NCBI GenBank assembly: GCA_964555675.1
Contig: CAZKTU010000219.1
Span: 1 to 11,268 of the forward strand
Source: CAIWXH01 sp964555675
GTDB taxonomy: Bacteria > Chloroflexota > Chloroflexia > Chloroflexales > Chloroflexaceae
Reading direction: 5' to 3'
DNA length: 11,268 bases
Shown here: piece after piece, positions 1-7,590 of the stretch
Layout of the letters: each line of letters starts with the position of its first letter
Position numbering within the stretch: position 1 is the first letter of the stretch
The notes under the pieces: generated by a model
What the model was told of the DNA's origin: nothing
What the model saw: only the letters and a program-made list of their open reading frames with translations
The model's database searches: none
Made by a program: the position numbers and the translations under genes

Positions 1-117
1 CGGCTGCTGCTCTTGCGCCACACCCTGCGGCGCCTGCCACAGAGCTACCGCCACCGCCCCCGCCGCGAGGGCGCCGACGATCCCGGTAATAATTGCGGAC
101 GTACGATATCGCTTCAT
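1..117 (-). CDS. Secreted or membrane-anchored protein, N-terminal fragment (cut by window edge)
   Basis: Only the first 39 codons are in the window. Translation from the ATG at 117 gives a basic N-terminus (MKRYRTS), a hydrophobic Ala/Gly/Val stretch at about residues 8-27, then APQGVAQEQQP. This is a typical Sec signal peptide or N-terminal anchor, with a possible cleavage after GVA near residue 34. A GGAG Shine-Dalgarno motif lies a few bases upstream of the ATG and supports the start. A strong promoter at 232-260 lies about 108 bases upstream of the start. Too little of the mature protein is present to assign a family; many exported proteases and binding proteins begin this way. The gene is transcribed in the same direction as the glycosyltransferase at 294-1544 but has its own promoter. 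Confidence 0.75.
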   Translation of the reverse strand, partial: MKRYRTSAIITGIVGALAAGAVAVALWQAPQGVAQEQQP

Positions 118-231
118 GATGCTCCGTAACTCCTCTCAATTGGCTTTCCCGGCAGGATCTGGATGATGGGAAACGGCGTTGCGCTGCGACGAGCGGAGGG
201 CCGCCGGGTGCGACCCCTCAGGGGGGCGATG

Positions 232-260
232 ATAGTAACGCTGTTCGCCTGGCTTGTCAA
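232..260 (-). promoter_or_regulatory. Sigma-70 type promoter for the secreted-protein gene
   Basis: On the minus strand TTGACA (260-255) is followed after exactly 17 bases by TACTAT (237-232). The -35 is a perfect consensus hexamer and the -10 matches at four of six positions. Transcription would start near 225, giving an untranslated leader of about 108 bases before the ATG at 117. A short GC-rich dyad, CCCCT-C-AGGGG on the plus strand (214-224), sits at the predicted start point and could be an operator or a 5'-end hairpin. The promoter lies only about 34 bases downstream of the glycosyltransferase stop codon, so the partial gene can be expressed independently. Confidence 0.7.
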
Positions 261-293
261 CGAACTACGTTATGTCGTCTCTACACAGGATCG

Positions 294-1544
294 CTACGCT
301 GCGATCGGGGCGGCTGCGCCCAGCGTTCTGCGGTACAGTTCGAGCAGATCGGCGGCGATGCGCTCAGAGCTGAAGGCGGGCGCGAGGGCCGCGGCGCGCT
401 CGCTGCAGGCCTGCCAGGCGGCCCGGTCGGTCAGCAGCTCGACCAGAGCCTCGGCGATCGAGGCCCCTGAGCGGGGGTCTACCACGCGGCCGGCCTCGGC
501 CGCGGCGATATAGTCGCTGACGCCTGTGGTGCGGGTGACCACGGGCGGGGTGCCGACGGCGGCGGCCTCGACCACCACCCGGCTGAACGACTCGGCGACC
601 GAGGGCACCACGGCAATATCCGAGGCGGCCATGTAGGTGATCGCCTCGCTGTGGGGGATGGCGCCGATCAGATGGACGTCGTCGGCCGCGCCGCGCTCGG
701 CGGCGCGCCGGGCCAGGTAGGCCCCATAGTCGCCGAAGCGCGGGGTCGAGCGGCTGGGGCCGACGATCAGCACCTGGGGGGCCACCCCGCCCTTGCGGGC
801 CAGGGGCACGGCGTCCACCAGGTAGGCGATGCCCTTGAAGGGGTGCAGCCGGTTCAGGCTGACCACGATCGGGCGGGCGGGGTCGAGGCCGTGGCGGGCG
901 ACGACGGCGGCCCTGGCGTTGCGCCGCAGCTCGCCCAGGTCGCCCGGGGGCGGGTAGCTGTCCTCGGTGATGTTGTAGGGGATGGCCTCGACCTTCTGGG
1001 GGCTCGCGCCCAGGCGCACGGCCAGCTCTTTGATCTGGGGCGAGTCGGCGCGCAGGACGGCGGCGCGCCTGAAGATCCAGGGCAGCAGGGCGCGCACCGC
1101 CCTGAAGCGCCCATAGCCGTAGTCGAACTCGGGCTCGGCCATGATGTCGGCCCCGGGCAGAGTGACGGCGAGGGGTGGCGATTGTTCGCGGGGGGCCATG
1201 GCCGCCATCAGGCCGAGGGGGAAGGCCGTCTCGATGTGGGCGAGATCGTACTGGCGCTCGGCGAGCAGCCGCCTGTAGTGCAGGACGGCGCCGGCCAGGT
1301 AGGGGTAGGGGAGCAGGGCGGCCACGGCGCGGTTGGCGAGCTTGAGGGGCGCTCCGGCGCTTACGGGTAGCCGATGCACGACGACGCCCTCCTCGACGGT
1401 GGTCGAGCGGGCGCCGATCCCGGCGGCGAGGGAGAGAACCTCGGCCTCGACGCCGTGGCGACGCCAGGCGGCGATCACCTCGGTGTGGATCCGATTACCC
1501 ATCGCGGCGCTATCGTAGCGCGGGATGCAGTACAAAACTCGCAT
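294..1544 (-). CDS. Glycosyltransferase family 4 (GT-B fold)
   Basis: A 416-residue cytosolic or membrane-associated glycosyltransferase predicted to move a sugar from a nucleotide-sugar donor to a glycan or lipid-linked acceptor. The N-terminal Rossmann half begins MRVLYCIPRY with a GNRIHTEV segment near residues 16-23. The C-terminal donor-binding half starts near residue 225 (PIVVSLNRLHPFKGI, with Arg232 and Lys237 as the usual phosphate-contacting pair). It contains the family's E-x7-E motif at 318-326 (ESFSRVVVE), followed by GTPPVVTRTTG. Length and domain order are normal for GT4. The start is the ATG at 1544; its Shine-Dalgarno is weak. It lies 145 bases downstream of a gene cluster with a GT-C protein and a methyltransferase, so a shared role in surface polysaccharide or glycolipid synthesis is inferred. 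The sugar and acceptor cannot be told from sequence. Confidence 0.9.
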   Translation of the reverse strand: MRVLYCIPRYDSAAMGNRIHTEVIAAWRRHGVEAEVLSLAAGIGARSTTVEEGVVVHRLPVSAGAPLKLANRAVAALLPYPYLAGAVLHYRRLLAERQYDLAHIETAFPLGLMAAMAPREQSPPLAVTLPGADIMAEPEFDYGYGRFRAVRALLPWIFRRAAVLRADSPQIKELAVRLGASPQKVEAIPYNITEDSYPPPGDLGELRRNARAAVVARHGLDPARPIVVSLNRLHPFKGIAYLVDAVPLARKGGVAPQVLIVGPSRSTPRFGDYGAYLARRAAERGAADDVHLIGAIPHSEAITYMAASDIAVVPSVAESFSRVVVEAAAVGTPPVVTRTTGVSDYIAAAEAGRVVDPRSGASIAEALVELLTDRAAWQACSERAAALAPAFSSERIAADLLELYRRTLGAAAPIAA

Positions 1545-1609
1545 GGTTGCCTACGGGCCGCGCCGTGGCGGCCTTGTCGGGTGACGGATCATCAAATGCT
1601 CGTGCCATT

Positions 1610-1615
1610 ACTATA
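1610..1615 (-). promoter_or_regulatory. Possible -10 element upstream of the GT4 gene
   Basis: On the minus strand TATAGT (1615-1610) lies 65 bases before the ATG of the GT4 gene, in an A+T-richer patch of the 145-base gap after the GT-C gene. No convincing -35 hexamer sits 16-18 bases upstream, so this is only a weak candidate. The gap also has the inverted repeat GCCC-aaatag-GGGC (1652-1665), without a T tract. Read-through from the upstream operon is an equally likely source of transcript. Confidence 0.25.
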
Positions 1616-1689
1616 ACGATTCATGAACCGAAATAGTTCCGCCCAAATAGGGGCAACCTGTACCACCAAAGGCTTAGAGCCCCTAGGCA

Positions 1690-4050
1690 TCAAGGCTGAC
1701 GCTCCCACAGCTCGAGGGCGCGCCCGCTGCGCGCGGTGACGCTGATCAGCCTGTAGCGGCCCGCGAGGGCCTCGGCGCCGCCGAAATACTCGTCCCAGAT
1801 GCGCGGGATGTAGGTCGGCCTGCGCTCGTCGAGAATGTAGGCGGGGTCGCGCTTCTCGTGGCCGGCCACGCCCTCGCCCATACCCTCGATCGCGAGGCGT
1901 CCGATGTGCTTGTCGGTCAGGCCGTACATGTCGATCGTCTCGCGCTGTCCATAGTATGCCACAGCGCCGGCCCCCGCCGCGGCCAGGCTGGCCTCTGGCG
2001 GGGTGTGATCGGCCATCCACCAGCCGATATCGCGCCAGATCCAGACGCTCTCGTCGAGTCCCTGGATGATCGGGTCGATCGGGGCCGTGCGACCCAGGGC
2101 GGCCAGCGAGCCGAGGCCGAGGGCCAGGGCGAGCCCGAGCTTCACGGCGAGCTCGGCGGCCGGCCGCCCGCCCCCGTACCTCCCCAGCAGCCCCAGGGCC
2201 GCCGCCGCCCCATCGCCCACCAGGATGGCGATCCAGGGCAGCAGCGGCACGAAGAAGCGCTCGCCCCGAAAGTGGTCGCCGCCGACGGCGATGATATAGG
2301 CCGTGTAGGCCAGGGTCAGCGGCAGCAGGTAGCCCCGCCACGAGATCAGCGCCGCGCGCCAGCCCCGCGCCCAGGGCGCCAAGGCCAGCAGCAGCAGCGG
2401 CCCGCCCATTGTGAGGGCAAACGCGCCCGCGTAGGCCAGCCCGCGCTGCACCTGGCTCAGCCCGCCGCCCGTCTTCGCATAGAAGGTGTTCGGCAGCAAG
2501 TCGCCGTAGTACCAGAGCCGCCAGGCGAAATAGGGCAGATAGACGACCAGGAATGCGGCCGCGAAGATCAGCAAACGGCGCCAGGGGAGGCGCGACCAGA
2601 GGCGAGCGATCAGCCCCCGGGCGCCCTGCGGGTCGCCGGGCGCCCATAATGGGCCGCCCACTAGCAGCGGCAAGAGCGGCAGCAGCGCCAGGTGCGCCGC
2701 CGTCAGCCCAAACACCAGCACCCCCTCGGGGCGGGTCAGGGCCGCCAGGGCGAGGAGCAGGCCGGCGGCGACCAGCGCGCCCCTGGCTGCGCCTGAGCCG
2801 GTCGGGAAACTCGCCCGCAGATAGCGCTCGCTCGCGGCCAGCAGCAGCAGCGCGAACAGCCCCGTCTCGAGGCCCGAGCCCCGCCCGGTGTAAAGCAGCA
2901 GGCTCTGGCTGGTGCCCAGAATCAGGGCGGCCAGGAGGCCCCAGGCCTGGCCGGCCAGGCGCGCGCCCAGCAGGTAGGTCAGCAGCACCAGGGCGACGCC
3001 CAGGGCCGCGCCGGCCAGGTGGCTCCACACCGCCACATCGCCGCCGAGGGCGATCAGCAGGGCGGCCAGCACGGTCCACAGAAAGTTCGTGTAGCCCTCG
3101 ACCCGCTCGCCCAGGTTGTAGACCAGGCCGTGGCCCTGGGCCAGGTTCTGGGCATAGCGGAACGAGATGAAGGCGTCGTCCGAGAGCCAGGCGGGCCAGA
3201 GCACCCCGCTGAGGGCCACGAGGGCGGCCAGGGCGGCGAGCCCGAGGCGGGCCGCGCGGGTGCGAGCGACGAGCCCTGCCCCGACCACGCCTGCGGCGAG
3301 CAGGGCCCCGAGCCACAGGGTCGGCACGACGGGCGGGCGGGCCAGCGCCTGCAGGGCGGCCAGGCCGAGCCCGGCCACAGCCACCAGGGCCAGGGCGTCG
3401 CCCACAGGCAGCCCGAGGGCGCGCAGGGCCGCCCAGACGGCCGCGAGGGCCAGGGCGAGGGCCAGGGCGCGCGGCAGCGGCGCCCCCGTCAGGGGCGTGA
3501 GCGACACATCGGTCAGCATGACACCCAGAGCGCGGGCGTCGCCCGGCGGGGTGAAGGCGGGCGTCTGCAGGCCGAGCCACAGCTCGGCGCCCTCGCCCGC
3601 GGTGCTCGCGTCGAGCAGCAGCCTATAGGTGCGGAAGCGCGCCTCGGGCTTGACGGTGACCAGCGGGCGCCCGCCGGCCAGCAGGGTCAGGGGCTGAGGG
3701 CCGGCGGGGTTGCCGCCGCGCAGGCGCACCTCGGCCAGGTAGGCGGGCGCCTGGTTGTAGGCCCCGCGCAGCTGGACGAGGGCCGAGGCGGTCGTCCACA
3801 GATAGGCGTAGCCGTCGGCGTGCTGCTCGGTGCCGTTGAGCCCCGCGTAGAAGGCGGGCCCCGGGTCGATCCGGCCCGCGGCGATTGGGGCCATGGCCCT
3901 GGGCAGAGCGCCCGCAGCAATCAGGAGCGCGGCGCAGGTCAGCAGGATGGCGGCGAGGGCGCCCAGCTCGACCAGGGCGAAGCCCGGCCGCCAACCCTGG
4001 CGGGCGCGCTCGAGCTCCTGGCTGCGTTGGGCGGCGTCGGGGCGCAGCAT
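1690..4050 (-). CDS. GT-C type polytopic membrane glycosyltransferase (ArnT/PMT-like superfamily)
   Basis: A 786-residue integral membrane protein. One membrane helix (about residues 27-48) is followed by a soluble segment of about 140 residues (50-190) that looks beta-rich and should lie outside the membrane. Many hydrophobic helices follow from about 193 to 655, then a soluble C-terminal tail. The first extracytoplasmic loop after residue 285 carries DDAFISFRYA (291-300) and ERVEGYTNFLW (315-325). An acidic pair in this position is typical of GT-C enzymes that use polyprenyl-phosphate sugars. Other family-like motifs are YYGDLLPNTFYAK (514-526), GERFFVPLLPW (596-606) and IDMYGLTDKHIGR (706-718). 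The start is the ATG at 4050, with AAGG six bases upstream; the frame stays open far upstream only because it runs out of frame across the methyltransferase gene. It starts 8 bases after the methyltransferase stop, so the two are probably co-transcribed. Probable role: adding a sugar to a lipid-linked or protein acceptor on the outer face; the substrate is unknown. Confidence 0.85.
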   Translation of the reverse strand: MLRPDAAQRSQELERARQGWRPGFALVELGALAAILLTCAALLIAAGALPRAMAPIAAGRIDPGPAFYAGLNGTEQHADGYAYLWTTASALVQLRGAYNQAPAYLAEVRLRGGNPAGPQPLTLLAGGRPLVTVKPEARFRTYRLLLDASTAGEGAELWLGLQTPAFTPPGDARALGVMLTDVSLTPLTGAPLPRALALALALAAVWAALRALGLPVGDALALVAVAGLGLAALQALARPPVVPTLWLGALLAAGVVGAGLVARTRAARLGLAALAALVALSGVLWPAWLSDDAFISFRYAQNLAQGHGLVYNLGERVEGYTNFLWTVLAALLIALGGDVAVWSHLAGAALGVALVLLTYLLGARLAGQAWGLLAALILGTSQSLLLYTGRGSGLETGLFALLLLAASERYLRASFPTGSGAARGALVAAGLLLALAALTRPEGVLVFGLTAAHLALLPLLPLLVGGPLWAPGDPQGARGLIARLWSRLPWRRLLIFAAAFLVVYLPYFAWRLWYYGDLLPNTFYAKTGGGLSQVQRGLAYAGAFALTMGGPLLLLALAPWARGWRAALISWRGYLLPLTLAYTAYIIAVGGDHFRGERFFVPLLPWIAILVGDGAAAALGLLGRYGGGRPAAELAVKLGLALALGLGSLAALGRTAPIDPIIQGLDESVWIWRDIGWWMADHTPPEASLAAAGAGAVAYYGQRETIDMYGLTDKHIGRLAIEGMGEGVAGHEKRDPAYILDERRPTYIPRIWDEYFGGAEALAGRYRLISVTARSGRALELWERQP

Positions 4051-4058
4051 GCTGCGCC

Positions 4059-4958
4059 TTAGGAGTCGCCGCGGGGTGCGGCGGGGCCCGCGGCCCCCGT
4101 GTCCTTGCGCAGCGTGAACATTACATAGAGCGGGTCGCTGCGGTCGAAGCGCTCTTCCAGGGGGTGCACCGTGAGGGCGAGCAGCAGATCCTTGAGCACG
4201 AAGCGGCGCCAGTAGCGGGTCAGCCGCGTCTCGTGGTAGCGCCCATTCAAGATCGAGCGCCCGAAGCCACGCAGCTCGCCCATGGCGAGATTCCACGGGC
4301 GCACATAGACGCGCTCGATATCCTCGTCGGTGTAGAAGCGGAAGAACGAGCCGGCCTTGCCCTCCTGAACGAAGGCGTTGGGCCCGACCTGCACGAACTT
4401 CCTGATGCCCTTGAAGAAATCGCTGCGGCCGCCGCTGGTGTAGGGGATGGTAATCGCGGCCAGGCCGCCCTCGGCCATGATCCGGCCGATCTCCTCGCCC
4501 ACGGCCGTATCGTCGGGGATATGCTCGAGCGACGAGACGGCGGCGACGCGGCGCACGCTGCCGTCGCGGATGGGCATATGCGTGGCGCTGGCCACCAGGG
4601 GGAAGAAACGGCCGTCGCCGGGTCGGGCCGTCTCGCGGCGCTTGGCCAGCTGCCAGCGCACCCGGTCGGCGTCGAGCTCGAGGACGACCACATGGACGCC
4701 TTCTTTGGCGAGCATATGGGGGAAGGACGAGGTGCCCGAGCCGATATCGACGACCAGGTCGCCGCGGCGCAGGTCGAGGGCCCGCGTGGCCCAGGGGTAC
4801 TCGATAATGCGCCAGAGGCTGAAGTCGTTGACCGTCTCGCGCAGGATGCGCCAGCCGTTGAGGGCAATCTCGTAGGCGACGGTGCGCCACTCGGGAAGGC
4901 GGACCGGGCGCCGGCCCGCGTCGGCAGAGGCAGTCAGGGGGAGCTCCTCGACAGTCAT
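4059..4958 (-). CDS. Class I SAM-dependent methyltransferase
   Basis: A 299-residue protein with a Rossmann methyltransferase core. Motif I is VVDIGSGTSSF (69-79), the acidic end of beta-2 is VVLELDADRV (91-100), and SSLEHIPDD (142-150) resembles motif IV of the methyltransferase type 11 group. The C-terminal third (about 180-280), rich in Phe, Tyr and Arg, probably shapes the acceptor site. No signal peptide or membrane helix is seen, so it should be cytosolic. The ATG at 4958 has an AAGGG motif just upstream and lies 6 bases after the stop of the preceding membrane-protein gene. The next gene begins 8 bases downstream, so all three form a tight operon. Lying between two glycan-type membrane proteins, it plausibly methylates a sugar, lipid carrier or polysaccharide precursor. 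That acceptor is inferred from context only. Confidence 0.88.
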   Translation of the reverse strand: MTVEELPLTASADAGRRPVRLPEWRTVAYEIALNGWRILRETVNDFSLWRIIEYPWATRALDLRRGDLVVDIGSGTSSFPHMLAKEGVHVVVLELDADRVRWQLAKRRETARPGDGRFFPLVASATHMPIRDGSVRRVAAVSSLEHIPDDTAVGEEIGRIMAEGGLAAITIPYTSGGRSDFFKGIRKFVQVGPNAFVQEGKAGSFFRFYTDEDIERVYVRPWNLAMGELRGFGRSILNGRYHETRLTRYWRRFVLKDLLLALTVHPLEERFDRSDPLYVMFTLRKDTGAAGPAAPRGDS

Positions 4959-4964
4959 TGGCCC

Positions 4965-7130
4965 TTACTCGATAGTGATGCCCATCACGGCCAGGCTGAG
5001 CCTGCGCTCTGGCTGGCCGGGCGGCGAGCCCGCCGGAGCGCCTAAGTATAGCACAGTCTCGCCCGGGGGCAGGATCAGCCGCAGCGTGCGGGCCATGCGC
5101 GCCCGGCTCACCTCGAGCGCGAAGGGCGGCCCATCGCCCAGACGCATGGTCAAGGTGCGAGACTGCTCGTAGGCCTCCAGGTCGAGCGTGAGGCTGACGG
5201 GGCGGGGCGCGCCCGTGGGGTTGAGCAGGTAGACCTGAGCCTCGTCGCCCATCCAGCGCCAGCGCCGCTGGCTGTCGCTCTCGAGCTCGCCCCAGCCTCG
5301 GCCGAGGTAGGCCAGGGGGCGCGGGGCGGCCGGAGGCGGCACCGGGTGGACCGTGATCAGGTCGTCGCGGTAGCTCTCGGCGAGGCCCATCTCGGCCACG
5401 ATCGAGCGCATCAGCGGCAGGGGCGAGCCCATGGCCTCGTGATGGAACATCACGTACGTGATCTCGTAGGCGGCGAGGGTCTCGCGGGCCAGCTCGGGCC
5501 AAGCGGGGCTGAGGATATCGTCGCGCTCGACCCGGCCGAAGCGCAGCTCTTTGATCCCGGGGGCGTAGCGCGCGAGGGGGTAGGGCGGCTCGCGCCCGAT
5601 GAAGCCGCCGATGATCGGCCAGCGGTGCGCGGTCTGGTACCAGAGGTTCTCGCTATTCGAGAAGTTGATATGCAGCGGGACAGGCAGCAAGGCCCCGGTG
5701 GGCGGCGGCATTTGCAGATAGGGCGCAGGCATCGGCCGCTGGAAGAGCGGCGCCGGGCCGGCCCAGCCGTCGACGGCGAGGATGGCGGCCAGCAGACCCG
5801 CGGCGGCCCAGGGCGCTGCGGGTCGGGACAGGCGCGCGAAGAGCGCCCGGGCGCCCGCGGCGGCGAAGAGAGCCGTGGTGAGGAGGCTGATCAGCACGAA
5901 GTGGTTGGGCCTGTGGCTCGAGCGCACGCCCGGCAGGTCGCGGATGAGCGCATAGGGGCCGGGAATGCCGCTGCGCCAGCCGGCGACGATCAGCTCGGCG
6001 CCCATGGCCAGGGCGGCCGCGATCACGCCAAGGGCCAGCCAGCGCCACTGGCTGCGCCCCACGGCGGCGACGCCGACGATGGCCAGGGCGATGCCGACCA
6101 GGCCGAGGGCTACATTCCACAGGATCTCGCCGGGGTGCAGCGCCGTGTAGAAGGCCGTGACCGCCCCGCCCCAGAGGGGGTGGTTGGGGTTGGGCAGCCA
6201 GAAGGCCAGCAGGTCGGCGATGGCGTCCTGCTGCTCGACCCGCGCGTCGCCCAGCAGCTCGTCGCCGGTGCGAGCCAGGCTGATCAGACGCGGCGCCATA
6301 ACCGCCAGCCAGAGCGCCGTCGGCGCGAGGCCCCACAAGAGGGTCGCCGGATGCAGCGTGAAACCCGAGCCGGGCAGCCGCCACTGGCTGCCGGTCACGG
6401 GCGGATCATCCGCGCCGCGCAGCGCCCAGAGGCCCGCCATCACCCCGGTGGAGATCAGGGCGAAGAGCCCATAGTACCAGGTGCCGAGGCCGACCCAGAG
6501 CAGGGCGGCGGCGCTGAGCAGAGCCCAGGGCCAGCGGCGACGCTCGAGCAGGATCAGGGTAGTCAGGGCCCAGAGGGGCAGCCACTGGATCGAGGCTACC
6601 TCGAGCTGGGCGTCGAGCACCTTCTGCATATGGAAGGGCGCGAAGGCGTAGACCGCGCCGCCGACGAGGGCGGCCAGGGTCGAGCCCGGCTGGTCGGAGT
6701 CCTCGCCTGCGGTCTGCAGCGCATAACCGATAAAGAGGAAGGCGAAGTAGCCGCCGAGGATGAAGCTCAGCAGGATCAGCAGATTGTAGGCCGGCAGGGG
6801 GCCGAGGGTCAGGGTGAGGGGCAAGGCGAGCAGGCCCTGGGGCAGGCTGAGGGTCTGCCAGAACAGGTCGAGGCCCTGGGGGTGGAAGAGCAGGGGCGTG
6901 ACGAAAGGGTTCTGGCCCGTGGTGAGGGCCACGGCCGTCCACCAGATATTCCAGATGCCCAGATAGCCGTCGACCTGACCGGGCTCGTTGGCGATGATCT
7001 GCTCGCCGAGGCGCAGGGGCAGCGGGTAGGTGACCGCCAGGGCCATGAGTGTATACACGCCCAGGGCGAGGGCGTGGGCGCGCCAGGGGCGGCGGGGCCT
7101 GGTTGCGGCTGATCTCTGCACGACGCGCAA
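4965..7130 (-). CDS. Large polytopic membrane protein, GT-C/YfhO-like, function unassigned
   Basis: Up to 721 residues. A basic N-terminus is followed by a helix at about 18-38, then a loop with DGYLGIWNIWW (54-64) and LLFHPQGLDLF (80-90). Roughly ten further helices run to about residue 455. A C-terminal soluble part (about 460-721) ends in a beta-rich segment (640-720). The pattern of an Asp in the first long loop, an FHPQG-type motif and AFAPFHMQKVLDAQLEVASIQ (a Pro-Phe-His segment at 162-182) resembles membrane proteins often labelled GT-C or YfhO-like. I cannot name a family with certainty. The longest frame starts at TTG 7130, right after an in-frame TAA. That codon overlaps a TATAAT box, so the GTG at 7121 is an alternative start; neither has a Shine-Dalgarno. 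It is the first gene of the operon with the methyltransferase and the GT-C gene, suggesting a role in the same envelope glycan pathway. Confidence 0.75.
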   Translation of the reverse strand: MRVVQRSAATRPRRPWRAHALALGVYTLMALAVTYPLPLRLGEQIIANEPGQVDGYLGIWNIWWTAVALTTGQNPFVTPLLFHPQGLDLFWQTLSLPQGLLALPLTLTLGPLPAYNLLILLSFILGGYFAFLFIGYALQTAGEDSDQPGSTLAALVGGAVYAFAPFHMQKVLDAQLEVASIQWLPLWALTTLILLERRRWPWALLSAAALLWVGLGTWYYGLFALISTGVMAGLWALRGADDPPVTGSQWRLPGSGFTLHPATLLWGLAPTALWLAVMAPRLISLARTGDELLGDARVEQQDAIADLLAFWLPNPNHPLWGGAVTAFYTALHPGEILWNVALGLVGIALAIVGVAAVGRSQWRWLALGVIAAALAMGAELIVAGWRSGIPGPYALIRDLPGVRSSHRPNHFVLISLLTTALFAAAGARALFARLSRPAAPWAAAGLLAAILAVDGWAGPAPLFQRPMPAPYLQMPPPTGALLPVPLHINFSNSENLWYQTAHRWPIIGGFIGREPPYPLARYAPGIKELRFGRVERDDILSPAWPELARETLAAYEITYVMFHHEAMGSPLPLMRSIVAEMGLAESYRDDLITVHPVPPPAAPRPLAYLGRGWGELESDSQRRWRWMGDEAQVYLLNPTGAPRPVSLTLDLEAYEQSRTLTMRLGDGPPFALEVSRARMARTLRLILPPGETVLYLGAPAGSPPGQPERRLSLAVMGITIE

Positions 7131-7135
7131 TTATA
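7130..7135 (-). promoter_or_regulatory. Candidate -10 (TATAAT) for the leftward glycan operon
   Basis: The minus strand has a perfect TATAAT at 7135-7130, overlapping the first possible start codon (TTG 7130) of the membrane-protein gene. The -35 region 16-18 bases upstream is weak. If used, transcription would begin near 7123, and translation would have to start at GTG 7121 in an almost leaderless way, or further inside. The 113-base gap to the divergent small gene (7131-7243) holds no other obvious signal for either strand. Confidence 0.35.
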
Positions 7136-7243
7136 GCGGAAGTACAAGGTCGGCGTGTACCACTGCCCTACTTAGGAAATGCCTCCCGTGAACGAGCCCT
7201 CGCAGTCAGACCATGCTGTACTCAGCTTATGCGCCGAGGAACC

Positions 7244-7531
7244 ATGAACGCCTTCGTCGTCTTCGAGCATACCCCTGGCGGCCCCCAACGCAAGCTGACC
7301 CTGGTCCTCCATCCTGAAGCCGAGACAACCTGGAAGATGCAAGTGACGAGCGAACCGCCCGCCTCAGGGGCCCTGCTGGTCACCTTTGGGGTTCACAACT
7401 TCGGCGGGCGCTTCGCCTACGACGGAACGACCCTGATCCGCAAGATCCCGGCTGCGCTGCTCGCCGACGAAGATGGGCCCGAGCTGAATATTGCTATTGT
7501 ACCGCTTGGGATGACCGCAGTCGGCGACTAG
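7244..7531 (+). CDS. Small hypothetical protein (95 aa), unknown function
   Basis: A 95-residue protein beginning MNAFVVFEHTPGG and ending VPLGMTAVGD. I do not recognise the family. It has no signal peptide, membrane helix, cysteine cluster or nucleotide-binding motif. Alternating hydrophobic residues (RKLTLVLHP, GALLVTFGV, LNIAIVPLG) suggest a small all-beta cytosolic domain; that is inference. The ATG at 7244 is preferred because GAGGA (7236-7240) lies just upstream. An in-frame ATG at 7229 would add five residues but lacks such a site. The gene is divergent from the glycan operon, and two GC-rich hairpins (7540-7556, 7568-7590) lie downstream before the promoter of the arginine operon, so it is probably a single-gene transcript. 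Confidence 0.7.
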   Translation: MNAFVVFEHTPGGPQRKLTLVLHPEAETTWKMQVTSEPPASGALLVTFGVHNFGGRFAYDGTTLIRKIPAALLADEDGPELNIAIVPLGMTAVGD

Positions 7532-7539
7532 ACAAGGTA

Positions 7540-7590
7540 CGGGGCCTCCGGCCCCGCGAGGGGTGGATGTGGAGGGCTAGGCCCTCCACA
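7540..7590 (+). repeat. Two GC-rich hairpins after the small gene, possible terminator or interspersed repeat
   Basis: The first inverted repeat is CGGGGCC-TCC-GGCCCCG (7540-7556). The second has perfect 10-base arms, TGTGGAGGGC (7568-7577) and GCCCTCCACA (7581-7590), with a three-base loop. They begin 8 bases after the stop codon of the small gene. Neither is followed by a T tract, so classic intrinsic termination is uncertain. They could end transcription in another way, protect the mRNA 3' end, or be a copy of a repeated intergenic element. Confidence 0.5.

Noticed and set aside
1652..1665. Terminator in the gap between the GT-C and GT4 genes
   Set aside because: The inverted repeat has only four-base arms and no T tract on the minus strand.
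4051..5502. Upstream extension of the GT-C reading frame, giving an apparent 1270-residue protein
   Set aside because: This part runs out of frame across the methyltransferase gene and into the next gene on the same strand. Its translation is Arg/Pro/Gly-rich low-complexity sequence, and a good ATG with ribosome site exists at 4050.
5346..7112. Plus-strand frame of 588 codons opposite the membrane protein
   Set aside because: Its translation is Gly/Gln/Ala/Arg-rich with no hydrophobic core pattern. The opposite strand encodes a well-formed polytopic membrane protein.
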